A stretch of DNA of 64,000 nt from contig NZ_FNPI01000022.1 in the NCBI RefSeq assembly GCF_900107275.1, positions 1 through 64,000 on the forward strand. Direction: 5' to 3'. Origin of the DNA: Evansella caseinilytica. GTDB lineage: Bacteria; Bacillota; Bacilli; Bacillales; Salisediminibacteriaceae. The position numbers were made by a program, and so were the translations under genes. The notes under the pieces were generated by a model, which saw nothing but the letters and a program-made list of their open reading frames with translations, was not told the DNA's origin and ran no database searches. Positions 1 to 10,801 of the stretch are shown piece by piece (the stretch's first letter is position 1; each line of letters opens with the position of its first letter).

Positions 1-92
1 GGAAACAAGCGAGAGAGGCCCGGAGCGTATCCAGACATACGTGAGGAACCGAACGAGCGCAGTTGACGAAGAGATTCGTAGCTTATTGACAA
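1..92 (+). repeat. Diverged family A-like repeat upstream of 5S rRNA
   Basis: The stretch GGAGCGTA..CATACGTGAGG..GACGAAGAGATTCG aligns by eye with the middle and 3' part of the family A repeats found elsewhere in the window (GGAGCGTAC..ACGTACGTGAGC..AACGAAGAGATTCG). It lacks the terminal TTCAAAAAG arms and is cut by the window edge. It lies in what is probably the 23S-5S spacer. Either it is an old copy or both derive from a common spacer-like sequence. Confidence 0.4.
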
Positions 93-102
93 TCATCAGA
101 AG

Positions 103-218
<116 letters not shown>

Positions 219-222
219 AGAC

Positions 223-254
223 AAAGGCATTCTCAATAGAGAGTGTCTTTTTTT
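223..254 (+). terminator. Rho-independent terminator of the rRNA operon
   Basis: A 12-bp stem (AAAGGCATTCTC / GAGAGTGTCTTT, two G-T pairs) with a 4-nt loop runs into a T tract directly after 5S rRNA. Confidence 0.85.
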
Positions 255-547
255 GTATTTGTTTGGGGGATTGGAAGAGGAAGAGCGCAGACGTTGCCGG
301 GCGTGTGGGGGCGGTCCAATTGACCCGTAATCCAATTGACCGGACTCAAAATCAAACCATGAACGAGTTTTATAAGCGTAGTTACTTTATGAAAATTGCC
401 CTTTAATTGTACAATAAAAAGACAGAAAATGGTGGAGCCACTGTTAATTAAATGGAATAGCAGTATGTTCAAAAAAATAAAGCGATGTTGACGAGCAAAC
501 ACAATTCGGCTATTGTCACTTTCGTTTCAGGAAAAGGGGGCGTCCTT
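255..547. other. Intergenic gap between 5S rRNA and mgtC-like gene
   Basis: No gene is supported here. The only notable structure is a short direct repeat TCCAATTGACC at about 317-343. No convincing sigma-A promoter for the downstream gene was found. Confidence 0.5.
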
Positions 548-1261
548 ATGGATTTAGCTGTTATTACTTCATCAGATACCTTCATCATTACGATCCGATT
601 AATCATTGCGGCTTTACTTGGCGGGTTGGTTGGAATGGAAAGAGAATATCATCACCATCCAGCAGGGTTTAGAACCCATTTGTTGGTAAGTGTAGGCTCA
701 TGTTTGATTATGCTGCTTGCATTTTACGGATTCCAGACATATATCAGTGAAAACCCGGATGTTGTGAACTTTGATCCATCTCGTCTTGCTGCATATGTAG
801 TCAGCGGCATCGGCTTTTTAGGTGCTGGCACCATCTTAGTACAAGGGTATACTGTTCGTGGTTTAACAACAGCCGCCTCTATTTGGGTTGTTGCCGGAAT
901 CGGTTTAACGGTTGGAGCAGGTATGTATGGTGCAGCTTTTATCACAACCTTTATTGTTATTCTAAGCCTTTTACTGCTTGGAAAAATAAATTTTCACCTT
1001 CCGATGAAAGACAATAAGCAATATATTGTTGTTTTGGTGGAAGAAGAAAACAGTAAATTACATGACATCATTCGGGATATAGAGGAATGTATGGTGAATG
1101 TCAGAAGTTTAAAGGCCGAAAAACAAAAAGTGTTCAATGACAAAATGATGATTGAATACCGCCTGCTTGTGGAATATGAAAAGCAGGATAATATTGTACG
1201 GGTAATGGAACGGTTGCAAAAGCATGATTTTATTCAGCAAATTCACATGGAAGGAAAATAG
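548..1261 (+). CDS. MgtC/SapB-family membrane protein
   Basis: The 237-residue protein has the MgtC/SapB layout: about four to five N-terminal membrane helices (residues about 10-150) followed by a soluble ACT-like C-terminal domain. Family signatures include LLGGLVGMERE (about 24-34), the GFRTH segment, GAGTILVQG and a TTAASIWVVAGIGL segment. MgtC proteins are linked to magnesium homeostasis and, in pathogens, control of ATP synthase; the substrate here is unknown. The ATG at 548 is preferred to an upstream in-frame start at 485 because AAAGGGGG lies 7 nt upstream. It sits alone between the rRNA operon and the ctsR operon, with a terminator at 1381-1412. Confidence 0.85.
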   Translation: MDLAVITSSDTFIITIRLIIAALLGGLVGMEREYHHHPAGFRTHLLVSVGSCLIMLLAFYGFQTYISENPDVVNFDPSRLAAYVVSGIGFLGAGTILVQGYTVRGLTTAASIWVVAGIGLTVGAGMYGAAFITTFIVILSLLLLGKINFHLPMKDNKQYIVVLVEEENSKLHDIIRDIEECMVNVRSLKAEKQKVFNDKMMIEYRLLVEYEKQDNIVRVMERLQKHDFIQQIHMEGK

Positions 1262-1380
1262 GTTGTATCAGGCATTAGTTTTTTGAAGACTCGATTAGAA
1301 TTAATGCTTTATTAACTGGCTATACTTAAAGTGTATGGTTAAAAAAGCGGAAAAAATGAGCAGCTTCAATGGAGAAAGAT

Positions 1381-1412
1381 CAGTGCAAAAAAGTTGAACT
1401 GCACTGTTTTTT
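1381..1412 (+). terminator. Terminator of the mgtC-like gene, overlapping the ctsR promoter
   Basis: A 7-bp stem CAGTGCA / TGCACTG with a 12-nt loop is followed by six T residues. The loop contains the TTGAAC that could serve as the -35 of the next promoter, so terminator and promoter overlap. Confidence 0.7.
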
Positions 1413-1445
1413 GTTATAATATATGTATAGTCAAATATAGTCAAA
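1394..1445 (+). promoter_or_regulatory. ctsR operon promoter with CtsR operator
   Basis: An extended -10 (TGTTATAAT, -10 at 1415-1420) lies 15 nt after a weak TTGAAC -35. Immediately downstream at 1429-1445 is AGTCAAATATAGTCAAA, two AGTCAAA heptads separated by 3 nt, which matches the CtsR heptad direct-repeat operator. A third partial heptad (GTCAAA) follows at once. CtsR bound here would block initiation, giving autoregulation of the heat-shock operon. The operator lies about 460 nt before ctsR, so the leader is unusually long. Confidence 0.85.
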
Positions 1446-1758
1446 GTCAAATGTGTTCTACAACGTCGTCATGATCTGCGCCATTACTAAAGAAGGGAAT
1501 GCTCCTTCGTAAACGCATTGGCGATAAATGTGTCAACAGGCAAGCGAATTCTATGAAAAATTGCTGTTGTCCAGGTTTTGTTTCAACAATTCCGCTTTTT
1601 GACAACATGCGGTACCGTTGCCTATAAAAGCACTGTTTGGATGCAGCTTTTATTGTCCTGGCCTGCTTTGATTCACGGTGTAGTTTATGTTGTTAAGAAC
1701 CACTTATGAAGAATGGTTTATTGGATGGACTCCGGCTCAAAGATTTTTTGCATTAGAA
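1446..1758. other. Long leader between CtsR box and ctsR
   Basis: About 310 bases with no supported gene, preceding a repeat copy. A short reading frame covering 1687-1875 overlaps the repeat and lacks a ribosome binding site, so it is not called. The leader is either an unusually long 5' UTR or contains a promoter not recognised here. Confidence 0.4.
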
Positions 1759-1885
1759 TGTGTGTTCAAAAAAGAGGATATAACAGAGCCGAGAAGGTCG
1801 AGGCGCAGCCGGACGAGCAGCGCTAAGACAACGCTAACGTTGAGATTTGCCGGCGATGTTTCCCCGACTTTTTGAACATCCTCTT
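1759..1885 (+). repeat. Family A intercistronic repeat, shortened copy
   Basis: It starts with GTGTGTTCAAAAAAGAGGA and ends with GACTTTTTGAACATCCTCTT, the family A arms. The body keeps GAGAAGGTCGAGGCGC and GACGAGCAGCG but lacks the central GTAC hairpin segment. It ends about 20 nt before the ctsR start codon and abuts its ribosome binding site. Confidence 0.8.
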
Positions 1886-1905
1886 AAAGAGAAAGGGGGG
1901 CTGAT

Positions 1906-2379
1906 ATGCGTAATATTTCAGACATCATTGAGCATTATTTGAAGCAGATTCTTACTCAAAGTCAAAGCGAAATTGTAGAAATTAAAAGAAGTGAATTGGC
2001 AGAACGCTTTGAATGTGTGCCATCGCAGATTAATTATGTCATCAGTACGAGATTTACAGAAGAAAAAGGATATCTTGTTGAAAGTAAACGGGGCGGTGGT
2101 GGATATATACGTATTATTAAAGTGAAACCGAATGATCAACTGGAGCTTTTACAGCAGATTGTTGAGCTGATTGGCAATCGGATTTCTCAAAATGCTTCCC
2201 TGAACATCATTTCAAGATTATATGAGGAAGAGGTCATATCCAGGCGGGAAGCCAACTTGATGGCTGGTGTCATAGATCGGTCCGTTCTTAACATTAAACT
2301 GCCGCTTCGCGATGAGATAAGAGCAAGGCTGCTGAAAGCGATGATCTCGACCTTGAAATATAAAGATCCGATGGAATAA
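1906..2379 (+). CDS. ctsR: Transcriptional repressor CtsR
   Basis: CtsR represses the clp heat-shock genes and is the substrate of McsB-dependent arginine phosphorylation or degradation. The 157-residue protein (B. subtilis 154) begins MRNISDIIE, has the winged-helix DNA-binding region with CVPSQINYVI, and carries the glycine-rich wing ESKRGGGGYIR (about residues 58-68) that acts as the intrinsic thermosensor. The C-terminal dimer domain contains DRSVL and RDEIRAR. ATG 1906 follows an AAAGGGGGG ribosome site. It is the first gene of ctsR-mcsA-mcsB-clpC, and a matching operator lies upstream at 1429-1445. Confidence 0.97.
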   Translation: MRNISDIIEHYLKQILTQSQSEIVEIKRSELAERFECVPSQINYVISTRFTEEKGYLVESKRGGGGYIRIIKVKPNDQLELLQQIVELIGNRISQNASLNIISRLYEEEVISRREANLMAGVIDRSVLNIKLPLRDEIRARLLKAMISTLKYKDPME

Positions 2380-2451
2380 TCAAAAATTCGTTCTCTATGA
2401 ACAAAGTGATTACAAAGCCGAATAATTACCCGCTAAAAGGAGGGGGAAGGA

Positions 2452-2985
2452 ATGCTTTGTCAAGAGTGCAAACAGCGTCAAGCAACGTTACATTTTACTA
2501 AAATCATTAACGGAGAAAAAACAGAGTTTCATATTTGTGATGTATGTGCTAAGGAAAAAGGGGAGTTTATCCCGGGATCAAACAGCTTTTCCATTCATCA
2601 GTTATTATCCGGGCTGCTGGATATTGATCAGCCGGTTTCCACATCCGAAACTGAAACAGTACCGAAGAAAGAGCTGCGCTGTGATAAGTGCGGCATGACC
2701 TATCAGCAATTTGCCGAAATCGGCCGCTTCGGGTGTCCGAACTGCTACAAAACTTTTACCGAAAAACTCGATCCGATTTTTAGAAGAATTCACAGCGGTA
2801 ACAGCTATCACGGAGGGAAGTTTCCGAAAAGAGTCGGAAAGGATCTCCATATCCATAAAGAAATAGAACAATTGAAATACCAACTGCAACAGTATGTCAG
2901 CCGAGAAGAGTTTGAACAGGCGGCTGTCATCAGGGATAAAATTCGCTCCTTGGAAAAAAGCTTAGAGGATAATAAGGAGGGGTGA
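2452..2985 (+). CDS. mcsA: McsA, zinc-binding activator of McsB
   Basis: McsA activates the protein arginine kinase McsB and takes part in metal and heat stress control. The 177-residue protein has four CxxC pairs: C3/C6, C29/C32, C77/C80 and C95/C98, consistent with two zinc modules. A C-terminal UVR-type helical domain (about 137-175, containing [19 protein letters not shown]) resembles the linker of ClpC and UvrB. ATG 2452 has a strong AAAGGAGGGGGAAGG site. It ends 4 nt before mcsB, so the two are probably translated together. Confidence 0.95.
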   Translation: MLCQECKQRQATLHFTKIINGEKTEFHICDVCAKEKGEFIPGSNSFSIHQLLSGLLDIDQPVSTSETETVPKKELRCDKCGMTYQQFAEIGRFGCPNCYKTFTEKLDPIFRRIHSGNSYHGGKFPKRVGKDLHIHKEIEQLKYQLQQYVSREEFEQAAVIRDKIRSLEKSLEDNKEG

Positions 2986-2989
2986 GGGG

Positions 2990-4060
2990 ATGTCTCTTGA
3001 AAATTTTATCAGCAAGGCAATCAGTCCGTGGATGAAAAATGAAGGTCCGGATTTTGATATTGTCTTAAGCAGCCGGGTTCGACTGGCGAGAAATATCAGT
3101 GACACGCCGTTTCCGATTGCGGCGTCGAAAAATACCCTCGAAGAAATTATTGCATTAACAGGATCGAAATTTTCACGAAAAGCCCACCGCAAATTCGGCG
3201 AGTTAGAACTGTTGAAAATGGATGCTATGAAACAAAATGAAAAGCGGGTTTTGGTAGAAAAGCATTTAATCAGTCCGAACCTTTCCGATGAGTCCAAAGC
3301 AGGCGCTGTGCTCCTGAGTGAAGATGAGTCTCTGAGCATCATGATTAATGAAGAGGATCATTTTCGCATACAAGTATTATTATCCGGTTTTCAACTGACG
3401 GAAGGGTTGAAGTATGCGAATGAAATAGATGACTGGCTGGAAGAAAAAATCGACTTTGCTTTTGATGAGAAACGAGGTTACTTGACAAGCTGCCCGACGA
3501 ACGTGGGAACAGGCTTGCGGGCATCTGTGATGATGCATTTACCTGCACTGGTCATTACCCGGCAAATGAACCGGATATTGCCGGCGATCAACCAGTTAGG
3601 ATTAGTGGTAAGAGGTATTTACGGGGAAGGCAGCGAAGCGTTAGGGAATGTGTTTCAGGTATCAAATCAAATGACGCTAGGAAAATCAGAAGAAGACATC
3701 GTCAATGATTTAAGAAGTGTTGTTTATCAGTTAATTCAGCAGGAACGCGCCGCGAGAGAGTTGTTGATGCAGCAGTCGCGGCTCCAGATAGAAGACCGTG
3801 TTTATCGCTCCTACGGTATTCTTTCCTACAGCCGAACGATGGAATCAAAGGAGGCAACCCAAAGATTGTCCGATGTCCGTTTAGGCATCGATTTAGGTTT
3901 AATTGATGACTTGAACGGCAAGATTTTAAATGAACTGATGATTCTCACACAGCCGGGATTTTTGCAGCAGTATGCGGGAGAAATACTTTCGCCGGAACAA
4001 CGGGATCAAAGGCGGGCTGCACTGATTCGGGAAAGGCTGAAGTTGGAGAAAAAAGCATAG
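2990..4060 (+). CDS. mcsB: Protein arginine kinase McsB
   Basis: McsB phosphorylates arginines on client proteins, marking them for ClpC-ClpP degradation. The 356-residue protein has the phosphagen-kinase fold signatures: SSRVRLARN (27-35) and NEEDHFRIQ for nucleotide and substrate binding, [14 protein letters not shown] around the active-site cysteine, and [10 protein letters not shown] with the catalytic-loop glutamates. The RDxxRA allosteric phospho-arginine site is intact as RDQRRA (338-343). ATG 2990 follows AAGGAGGGGTGAGGGG. It is the third gene of the CtsR operon. Confidence 0.96.
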   Translation: MSLENFISKAISPWMKNEGPDFDIVLSSRVRLARNISDTPFPIAASKNTLEEIIALTGSKFSRKAHRKFGELELLKMDAMKQNEKRVLVEKHLISPNLSDESKAGAVLLSEDESLSIMINEEDHFRIQVLLSGFQLTEGLKYANEIDDWLEEKIDFAFDEKRGYLTSCPTNVGTGLRASVMMHLPALVITRQMNRILPAINQLGLVVRGIYGEGSEALGNVFQVSNQMTLGKSEEDIVNDLRSVVYQLIQQERAARELLMQQSRLQIEDRVYRSYGILSYSRTMESKEATQRLSDVRLGIDLGLIDDLNGKILNELMILTQPGFLQQYAGEILSPEQRDQRRAALIRERLKLEKKA

Positions 4061-4107
4061 ATAATTCGTATTGAAAATGGATAAACCAAATTCGGAGGTG
4101 GAAGAAC

Positions 4108-6564
4108 ATGATGTTCGGCCGTTTTACAGAAAGAGCGCAAAAAGTATTGGCATTGGCTCAAGAAGAAGCAATGCGATTGGGGCATAACAATATCGGAACA
4201 GAGCATATCCTGCTTGGCCTTGTACGTGAAGGCGAGGGAATTGCTGCTAAGGCGCTTATCGCCTTGGGCTTAAGCCCGGAAAAAATTCAATCAGAAGTGG
4301 AGAATCTCATCGGCAGAGGAAATGCAACCACGAAGCAGATCCATTATACGCCGAGAGCCAAAAAGGTCATCGAGCTGTCGATGGATGAAGCAAGAAAATT
4401 AGGACACTCTTATGTGGGAACGGAGCATATTTTGCTCGGACTCATCCGCGAAGGAGAAGGGGTGGCCGCCAGAGTACTTAACAACCTCGGTGTAAGTCTT
4501 AATAAAGCCAGACAGCAGGTTCTCCAGCTATTGGGGAGCAACGAGTCGGCCAATAATCAGCAACAGGCCGGCGCGGGAGGGAGCAATATCAATACACCGA
4601 CACTTGACAGCCTGGCCAGAGATTTGACCGCGATAGCTAAGGAAGGGCAAATCGATCCTGTTATCGGCAGGGCGCGGGAAATCGAACGGGTTATTCAAGT
4701 ATTAAGCCGCCGTACTAAGAACAACCCGGTACTCATCGGTGAACCCGGTGTTGGTAAAACGGCAATTGCCGAGGGGTTGGCACAACAAATCGTCAATAAT
4801 GAAGTGCCGGAAACGCTGCGCAACAAACGAGTGATGACGTTGGATATGGGAACGGTCGTAGCTGGTACGAAATACCGCGGTGAGTTCGAGGATCGGCTAA
4901 AAAAAGTCATGGAAGAAATTCGCCAAGCGGGAAACGTCATTTTATTTATTGACGAACTTCACACATTAATCGGTGCTGGCGGTGCGGAAGGCGCCATTGA
5001 TGCCTCGAATATTTTGAAGCCTTCTTTGGCCCGCGGCGAGTTGCAATGCATCGGAGCAACAACATTGGATGAATACCGCAAGTATATTGAGAAGGATGCG
5101 GCATTGGAGCGCAGGTTTCAGCCTATTCAAGTGGATGAACCGACAACAGATGAATCGATCTCGATTCTGAGAGGGCTGCGGGATCGTTATGAAGCACATC
5201 ATCGGGTGGAAATTACCGATGAGGCAATTGAAGCGGCAGTCAAGCTGTCGGACAGATATATATCCGACCGTTTCCTGCCTGACAAGGCCATCGATCTTAT
5301 TGATGAAGCAGCGTCGAAAGTACGTCTCCGTTCCTATACTGCACCACCGAACCTTAAGGAAATGGAGCAAAAATTGGAGGAGACGCGGAAGGAAAAAGAT
5401 GCGGCTGTCCAAAGCCAGGAATTTGAAAAAGCGGCATCGCTACGAGACAGTGAACAGCGGATTCGTGAAGAGCTGGAATCCATGAAAAAAGAATGGAAGG
5501 AAAAGCAGGGACAGGAAAACTCTGAAGTCACCACAGAAGACATCGCTCAAGTGGTTGCAAGCTGGACAGGAATTCCGGTAAGCAAGCTGGCTGAAGAAGA
5601 AACAGATCGCCTGCTTCGTATGGAAGAGATATTGCACAGCCGGGTTATCGGCCAGGAGGAAGCGGTAAAAGCTGTTTCACAAGCGATTCGCCGTGCTCGT
5701 GCCGGGTTGAAAGATCCGAAGCGCCCGATAGGCTCCTTTATTTTCCTCGGTCCGACAGGTGTCGGAAAAACGGAGCTTGCACGTGCGGTGGCGGAATCTC
5801 TTTTTGGAGACGAGGATGCCATTATCCGGATCGATATGTCCGAATATATGGAGAAGCATAATACCTCCCGTCTTGTCGGGTCTCCTCCGGGATATGTTGG
5901 TCATGAAGAAGGTGGACAGCTAACTGAAAAAGTTCGCCGTAAACCGTATTCTGTCATTCTATTGGATGAAATCGAGAAAGCACATCCGGAAGTATTTAAT
6001 ATTCTTTTACAAGTGCTTGAAGACGGATTTTTGACTGATTCCAAAGGTCGACGCGTTGATTTCCGCAACACTGCGATTATTATGACTTCCAACGTCGGCG
6101 CGAGCACGCTCCGTCAGACGAAGCGGCTCGGCTTTACGGTTCAGCAAGGTGAGCAGGATTACAAAGACATGAAAGGGAAGGTTATGTCTGAATTGAAAAA
6201 AGCGTTCCGACCTGAATTTTTGAACCGTATTGATGAAATCATCGTCTTCCACTCATTGGAGAAAGAGCATATTCAGCAAATCGTTTCTCTCATGGCGGAC
6301 CAGTTGAAAAAACGTTTGGCAGAGCAAAATATTGAATTTGAAATGACAGATGCGGCGAAAATGAAAATTGCCGAGGAAGGCTTTGATCCTGAGTACGGGG
6401 CAAGACCGTTGCGTCGGGCGTTGCAGAAGCAGGTGGAAGACCGCTTATCGGAAGCACTTCTCCGCGGAAATATTGCTAAAGGTCAATCGGTGACGATGGA
6501 TGTAAAAGACGGGGAATATGTAGTAAAATCAGGTGCTGGTGTGGCAGAAGGAAAAGGTATGTAA
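4108..6564 (+). CDS. clpC: ATP-dependent Clp protease ATPase subunit ClpC
   Basis: ClpC is the Hsp100 unfoldase that works with ClpP and with McsB or MecA adaptors. The 818-residue protein has a double Clp-N repeat (about 1-145), the first AAA+ module with Walker A GEPGVGKT (211-218) and Walker B ILFIDE, a middle domain with a UVR-like motif near residue 430, and the second AAA+ module with [10 protein letters not shown] near residue 550. The length is that expected for ClpC. ATG 4108 follows CGGAGGTGG. It is the last gene of the operon; a family B repeat starts 45 nt after the stop. Confidence 0.98.
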   Translation: MMFGRFTERAQKVLALAQEEAMRLGHNNIGTEHILLGLVREGEGIAAKALIALGLSPEKIQSEVENLIGRGNATTKQIHYTPRAKKVIELSMDEARKLGHSYVGTEHILLGLIREGEGVAARVLNNLGVSLNKARQQVLQLLGSNESANNQQQAGAGGSNINTPTLDSLARDLTAIAKEGQIDPVIGRAREIERVIQVLSRRTKNNPVLIGEPGVGKTAIAEGLAQQIVNNEVPETLRNKRVMTLDMGTVVAGTKYRGEFEDRLKKVMEEIRQAGNVILFIDELHTLIGAGGAEGAIDASNILKPSLARGELQCIGATTLDEYRKYIEKDAALERRFQPIQVDEPTTDESISILRGLRDRYEAHHRVEITDEAIEAAVKLSDRYISDRFLPDKAIDLIDEAASKVRLRSYTAPPNLKEMEQKLEETRKEKDAAVQSQEFEKAASLRDSEQRIREELESMKKEWKEKQGQENSEVTTEDIAQVVASWTGIPVSKLAEEETDRLLRMEEILHSRVIGQEEAVKAVSQAIRRARAGLKDPKRPIGSFIFLGPTGVGKTELARAVAESLFGDEDAIIRIDMSEYMEKHNTSRLVGSPPGYVGHEEGGQLTEKVRRKPYSVILLDEIEKAHPEVFNILLQVLEDGFLTDSKGRRVDFRNTAIIMTSNVGASTLRQTKRLGFTVQQGEQDYKDMKGKVMSELKKAFRPEFLNRIDEIIVFHSLEKEHIQQIVSLMADQLKKRLAEQNIEFEMTDAAKMKIAEEGFDPEYGARPLRRALQKQVEDRLSEALLRGNIAKGQSVTMDVKDGEYVVKSGAGVAEGKGM

Positions 6565-6609
6565 GGAAATCGGGGCTGTGTCAAAAGCAAAAATTATTCA
6601 ATAGCATAA

Positions 6610-6845
6610 GTGTTTGTTCAAAAAGGTCGTTTTTTATCTTTTTGAACAAGCACGAAGCAATGAGCCATTCTTCACTGAGGAACTGCGAACTGTCTCATTG
6701 TGCCAGCGCGCGCGATGGCACTTGGATCAACATCAGTGAAATACTGGCAGAGGAAGAGACAATGAGTGGAGCCGAATCCGGCTACGAGTGGGGTTCTCGT
6801 AGTCGGTGCATCGAGCGGAACCGTTGCCTTTTTGAACACGCTCTA
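6610..6845 (+). repeat. Family B intercistronic repeat with extra insert
   Basis: It opens with a long hairpin (GTGTTTGTTCAAAAAGGTC, 6610-6628, against ATCTTTTTGAACAAGCAC, 6636-6653) and closes with GCATCGAGCGGAACCGTTGCC..TTTTTGAACACGCTC. A conserved-loop hairpin lies at 6778-6806 (stem CCGGCTA / TAGTCGG). This copy carries an additional module with the palindrome TGCCAGCGCGCGCGATGGCA, also seen in the family C copy at about 15188. It lies 45 nt after the clpC stop. Confidence 0.8.
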
Positions 6846-6858
6846 GTATAAAGGAAAT

Positions 6859-6892
6859 GGAAAAAGTCGCTAAAGGACTTTTTCCTTTTTTT
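6859..6892 (+). terminator. Terminator after clpC and repeat B
   Basis: A 10-bp perfect stem GGAAAAAGTC / GACTTTTTCC with a 7-nt loop is followed by seven T residues. It ends the ctsR-clpC transcript before radA. Confidence 0.85.
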
Positions 6893-6998
6893 CTATTACA
6901 AGGTCAGACCTTTATTGAAACAGGATAAAACATGGTAAAATAAAATGTAAACGACGATTGCGGGTTTAGAGCGAAATCTAATTGGAAAGGAGCTCCCA

Positions 6999-8405
6999 AT
7001 GGCCAAAAGAAAAACAAAGTTTGTTTGTCAGGAATGCGGTTATGAATCAATGAAATGGATGGGAAAATGTCCCGGCTGTCAAAACTGGAACACGATGGTA
7101 GAAGAATTTACGGCGCCTGCCGCAACGGCTAAATCAAGGGGCTATGTCACCTCTGCTGCATCGATCTCCTCTCCCCAGCCGATTACAAAAATTGAACGAA
7201 AAGAAGAGCAACGGATTAACTGTCATATTAACGAATTAAATCGGGTTTTAGGCGGAGGTATTGTCCCCGGCTCTCTCGTGCTTGTCGGCGGTGACCCGGG
7301 AATTGGAAAATCCACGCTGCTGCTGCAAGTATCGGGAGAATTGGCTAAGCACGGACAAAAAGTTTTATACATATCCGGAGAAGAATCTGTCAAACAGACA
7401 AAGCTGCGTGCAGACCGCCTGGCTATCGCAGCGGATGAGCTTTTTGTTTTGGCAGAAACGGATGTGGAACTTATAGAAAAAGCGATTGATAATATCAACC
7501 CAATGCTCGTTATTATTGATTCCATCCAGACCGTATACCTTGATGGCGTCAGCAGTGCACCTGGAAGTGTGTCCCAGGTTCGCGAATCAACCGCTGCTTT
7601 TATGAGAATTGCAAAAACAAAAGGAATCGCGATTTTTATTGTCGGTCATGTCACAAAGCAAGGGGCGATTGCTGGGCCGAGATTACTGGAGCATATGGTT
7701 GACTCGGTGCTTTATTTTGAAGGGGAACGCCATCATACATACCGGATATTAAGAGCGGTAAAAAATAGGTTTGGATCAACGAATGAGATCGGCATATTCG
7801 AAATGAAAGAAGTAGGATTGGAAGAAGTGCTCAATCCGTCGGAAATATTTCTCGAGGAGCGGTCTGCAGGCACTTCAGGGTCAGCAGTCGTTGCATCCAT
7901 GGAGGGAACGAGAACGGTACTCGTTGAAATACAGGCGCTTATCTCCCCTACGAGCTTCGGAAATCCGCGAAGGATGGCAACCGGGATCGATCACAACCGG
8001 ATCTCCCTGATCATGGCTGTTTTGGAAAAGCGAGTCGGTATGCTATTACAAAATCAAGATGCATATATTAAGGTTGCTGGGGGAGTGCGTTTAGATGAAC
8101 CATCGATTGATCTGGCAATAGCGGTGGCGATTGCATCCAGCTTCCGCGATGCGCCGGCACCGCCGACGGACGTGATGATCGGCGAAGTGGGATTAACAGG
8201 AGAGGTCAGAAGAGTTTCGCGTATCGACCAGCGAGTGAATGAAGCTGAGAAGCTTGGCTTTAAACGTGTCATTGTTCCGGAAAAAAATCTTGGCGGCTGG
8301 AATATACCTAATGGAATTGAAGTTATTGGAGTAAATACTGTGAATGAAGCTTTGGAAGTAACGATAGGAGGCGCGTCGAGTGGATCACCAAGATTTGAAT
8401 TATGA
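6999..8405 (+). CDS. radA: DNA repair protein RadA
   Basis: RadA (Sms) is a RecA-related ATPase that promotes branch migration in recombination. The 468-residue protein has the N-terminal C4 zinc finger (C10/C13, C24/C27), Walker [11 protein letters not shown] (97-106), the RadA-specific KNRFGS motif (KNRFGSTNE), and a Lon-protease-like C-terminal domain without an evident catalytic serine-lysine pair. ATG 6999 follows GGAAAGGAG at 7 nt. Its end overlaps disA by 26 nt, indicating translational coupling. Confidence 0.97.
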   Translation: MAKRKTKFVCQECGYESMKWMGKCPGCQNWNTMVEEFTAPAATAKSRGYVTSAASISSPQPITKIERKEEQRINCHINELNRVLGGGIVPGSLVLVGGDPGIGKSTLLLQVSGELAKHGQKVLYISGEESVKQTKLRADRLAIAADELFVLAETDVELIEKAIDNINPMLVIIDSIQTVYLDGVSSAPGSVSQVRESTAAFMRIAKTKGIAIFIVGHVTKQGAIAGPRLLEHMVDSVLYFEGERHHTYRILRAVKNRFGSTNEIGIFEMKEVGLEEVLNPSEIFLEERSAGTSGSAVVASMEGTRTVLVEIQALISPTSFGNPRRMATGIDHNRISLIMAVLEKRVGMLLQNQDAYIKVAGGVRLDEPSIDLAIAVAIASSFRDAPAPPTDVMIGEVGLTGEVRRVSRIDQRVNEAEKLGFKRVIVPEKNLGGWNIPNGIEVIGVNTVNEALEVTIGGASSGSPRFEL

Positions 8406-9462
8406 TACTAATTTTATTACGGAAGTATTGCGGCTTGTGGCACCGGGAACACCGCTGAGAGAAGGAATCGATAACGTTCTGCGTGCAAAAACCGGCGGAC
8501 TTATCGTTATCGGTTATTCCAATGAAATGATGGATATTGTGGACGGCGGCTTTTTTATTAACTGTGAATTTTCTCCTGCGCATCTGTATGAATTGGCAAA
8601 AATGGACGGAGCGATAATATTGAGTGAGAATGCGGAACGGATTCTTTATGCCAACACGCAGCTTGTCCCTAATAATTCGATTGGGTCAACGGAAACAGGC
8701 ATACGTCACCGAACGGCGCAGCGAGTTGCCAGGCAGACGGAGAATCTCGTCATTTCCATATCACAGCGAAGAAACATCATCACGCTTTATCAAGGGGAAT
8801 ACCGCTATGCGCTGAAGGATATCGGGGTTATTCTTACCAAGGCAAATCAGGCGATTCAGACGTTGGAAAAATACAAGTCCGTTCTTGATCAGGGAATCAC
8901 TAACCTCGGCGCATTGGAATTTGAGGAGCTTGTCACTTTTCAGGAGGTTTCCCAGGTTATCCACCGCATCGAAATGGTTCTGAGAATTAAAAGCGAAATT
9001 ATTAATTATGTCAATGAGCTTGGAAACGAGGGCAGGCTCATTGAAATGCAGCTGGAGGAGCTTGTATCCAACACGGAAAGGGAAGCGACTCTTCTGATAA
9101 AAGATTACATGAAGGATCCAGATCAAGATCCACTGCAACTTTTACGCAAGTTAAAACGTCTTTCAAATGAGGAGCTTTTAGATGACCAGGTGATCGTAAA
9201 AATTCTTGGCTACAACAAAATCCCGAACTTGGCAGAATTTGCCGTTTCTCCTAGAGGATACAGAATTCTTCACAAGATTCCGAGGATACCGTCCCTTGTC
9301 GTCGATAATTTGATTCAACAATTCGGGGACCTTCCCAACATTATCAAAGCATCGATTGAAGAATTGGATGACGTGGACGGGATTGGTGATGCCAGAGCAA
9401 GGAAAATAAAAGAAGGATTGACAAGAATTCAAGAGCAACTGTTTATCGACCGACATATATAA
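8380..9462 (+). CDS. disA: DNA integrity scanning diadenylate cyclase DisA
   Basis: DisA makes cyclic di-AMP and scans DNA for branched structures, reporting integrity before sporulation. The 360-residue protein has the DAC domain with the DGA motif (76-78) and RHRTA (109-113), a helical spine in the middle, and a C-terminal RuvA-like HhH DNA-binding domain containing [13 protein letters not shown]. The start is GTG 8380, with AGGAGG about 9 nt upstream inside radA. The radA-disA overlap is typical of Bacilli, and RadA is known to modulate DisA. Confidence 0.97.
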   Translation: MDHQDLNYDTNFITEVLRLVAPGTPLREGIDNVLRAKTGGLIVIGYSNEMMDIVDGGFFINCEFSPAHLYELAKMDGAIILSENAERILYANTQLVPNNSIGSTETGIRHRTAQRVARQTENLVISISQRRNIITLYQGEYRYALKDIGVILTKANQAIQTLEKYKSVLDQGITNLGALEFEELVTFQEVSQVIHRIEMVLRIKSEIINYVNELGNEGRLIEMQLEELVSNTEREATLLIKDYMKDPDQDPLQLLRKLKRLSNEELLDDQVIVKILGYNKIPNLAEFAVSPRGYRILHKIPRIPSLVVDNLIQQFGDLPNIIKASIEELDDVDGIGDARARKIKEGLTRIQEQLFIDRHI

Positions 9463-9484
9463 TGGTGTCAAATAAAATCAATTC

Positions 9485-9559
9485 TTGACGAAATTGATGA
9501 AAAAGTTATATAATTGTAATTTTCCTTTAATTGACATCTGTTGGTTCCTTTGATAAGGT
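9485..9559 (+). promoter_or_regulatory. Candidate promoters upstream of yacL
   Basis: Two sigma-A-like sites are visible: TTGACG (9485-9490) and TATAAT (9509-9514) with an 18-nt spacer, and TTGACA (9531-9536) and TAAGGT (9554-9559) with a 17-nt spacer. Both point toward yacL-ispD-ispF. The first has the better -10. Confidence 0.55.
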
Positions 9560-9661
9560 GAAATTGTTCCTTTAATAAAGTTTGTAACATTTTGTGATTT
9601 TTCTAGATTCATGTTTGAATTTTTTTCAATTGTCTATAATGGGTAAAAGGAGGTGAAGTGA

Positions 9662-10762
9662 ATGCTTCGCAGAATGGTACAATTATTTATTTTGATCATT
9701 GGCGGGACTCTCGGTTTCATGTTTCTGCCGGATTTAATCGAGTTATTAAATGTAGGAGATATACAAGGTTGGTTAGTCAATTCGTATACAGGAGCGGTTT
9801 TTGGTGCAATTATATTATTTTTATCTACTTTTTGGCTTGTGGATGATATTGTCGGGTTAATCCGTTTAGTAGAGGAAACGTTGGTAAAAGCACCTGTCAC
9901 TGATTTGCTCTTTGGAACGATGGGCTTAGGGGCCGGCTTGATTATTGCCTATTTAATCAGCCTTCCTTTAGAAGCGGTGCAGATAACAGTCATCAGTACG
10001 ATACTGCCGTTATTTTTAACGCTGCTGTTGGGGTACTTAGGGTTCCAGGTTGGCTTTAAAAAAAGGGATGAGCTTATTAATCTTTTCCCTGCCGCCAGAT
10101 CTAATGCAAAGGATAAGAAAAAGGATGCAACTGGCCACAATAAACAGATGTCAGGCTCTCTGAAAATCTTAGATACGAGCGTTATTATCGACGGGCGTAT
10201 TGCAGATATTTGCCAAACGGGATTTTTGGAAGGCACGTTGATGATACCTGGGTTTGTACTAGAAGAGCTTCAGCATATTGCCGACTCTTCTGATGTGTTA
10301 AAGAGGAATCGCGGGCGGCGCGGGCTTGATATTTTAAATAAAATTCAAAAAGAGCTACCAGTAAATGTTGAGATTTACGAAGGGGACTTTGAAGATATTC
10401 AGGAGGTTGACAGCAAGCTTGTCAAGTTGGCAAAATTGCTAGACGGCTATGTCGTAACGAATGATTTTAATTTGAATAAGGTCTGTGATTTGCAAGGTGT
10501 TTCTGTGTTAAACATCAATGATCTTGCCAATGCAGTGAAACCGGTCGTTTTGCCGGGTGAAGAAATGAACGTGCAAGTCATTAAAGACGGCAAAGAGCAG
10601 AACCAAGGGATTGCATACCTTGATGACGGCACGATGATCGTAGTAGAAGAAGGGCGTAATTATATCGGAAAGCATATCGAAGTTATCGTGACGAGCGTGT
10701 TGCAAACATCGGCCGGGCGCATGATTTTTGCAAAACCTAAGTTATTGGAAAAGGCATTGTGA
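9662..10762 (+). CDS. yacL: Membrane PIN/TRAM-domain protein YacL
   Basis: The 366-residue protein has about four N-terminal membrane helices (about 5-140), a PIN nuclease-like domain starting near residue 168 with [11 protein letters not shown] (acidic D171 region) and a later TNDFN acidic motif, then a TRAM domain (about 300-360). PIN/TRAM proteins of this family are presumed RNA-binding ribonucleases; no specific substrate is established. ATG 9662 follows AAAGGAGGTGAAGTG. It precedes ispD as in other Bacilli. Confidence 0.9.
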   Translation: MLRRMVQLFILIIGGTLGFMFLPDLIELLNVGDIQGWLVNSYTGAVFGAIILFLSTFWLVDDIVGLIRLVEETLVKAPVTDLLFGTMGLGAGLIIAYLISLPLEAVQITVISTILPLFLTLLLGYLGFQVGFKKRDELINLFPAARSNAKDKKKDATGHNKQMSGSLKILDTSVIIDGRIADICQTGFLEGTLMIPGFVLEELQHIADSSDVLKRNRGRRGLDILNKIQKELPVNVEIYEGDFEDIQEVDSKLVKLAKLLDGYVVTNDFNLNKVCDLQGVSVLNINDLANAVKPVVLPGEEMNVQVIKDGKEQNQGIAYLDDGTMIVVEEGRNYIGKHIEVIVTSVLQTSAGRMIFAKPKLLEKAL

Positions 10763-10801
10763 CGACTTGACTTATAAGATGGATAAAAAGGGTAGATAAA
10801 A

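Noticed and set aside
1687-1875. 62-codon frame before ctsR
   Set aside because: Most of it lies within the family A copy and it lacks a ribosome site.
6642-6851. 69-codon frame after clpC
   Set aside because: It lies entirely within the family B repeat and has no family features.
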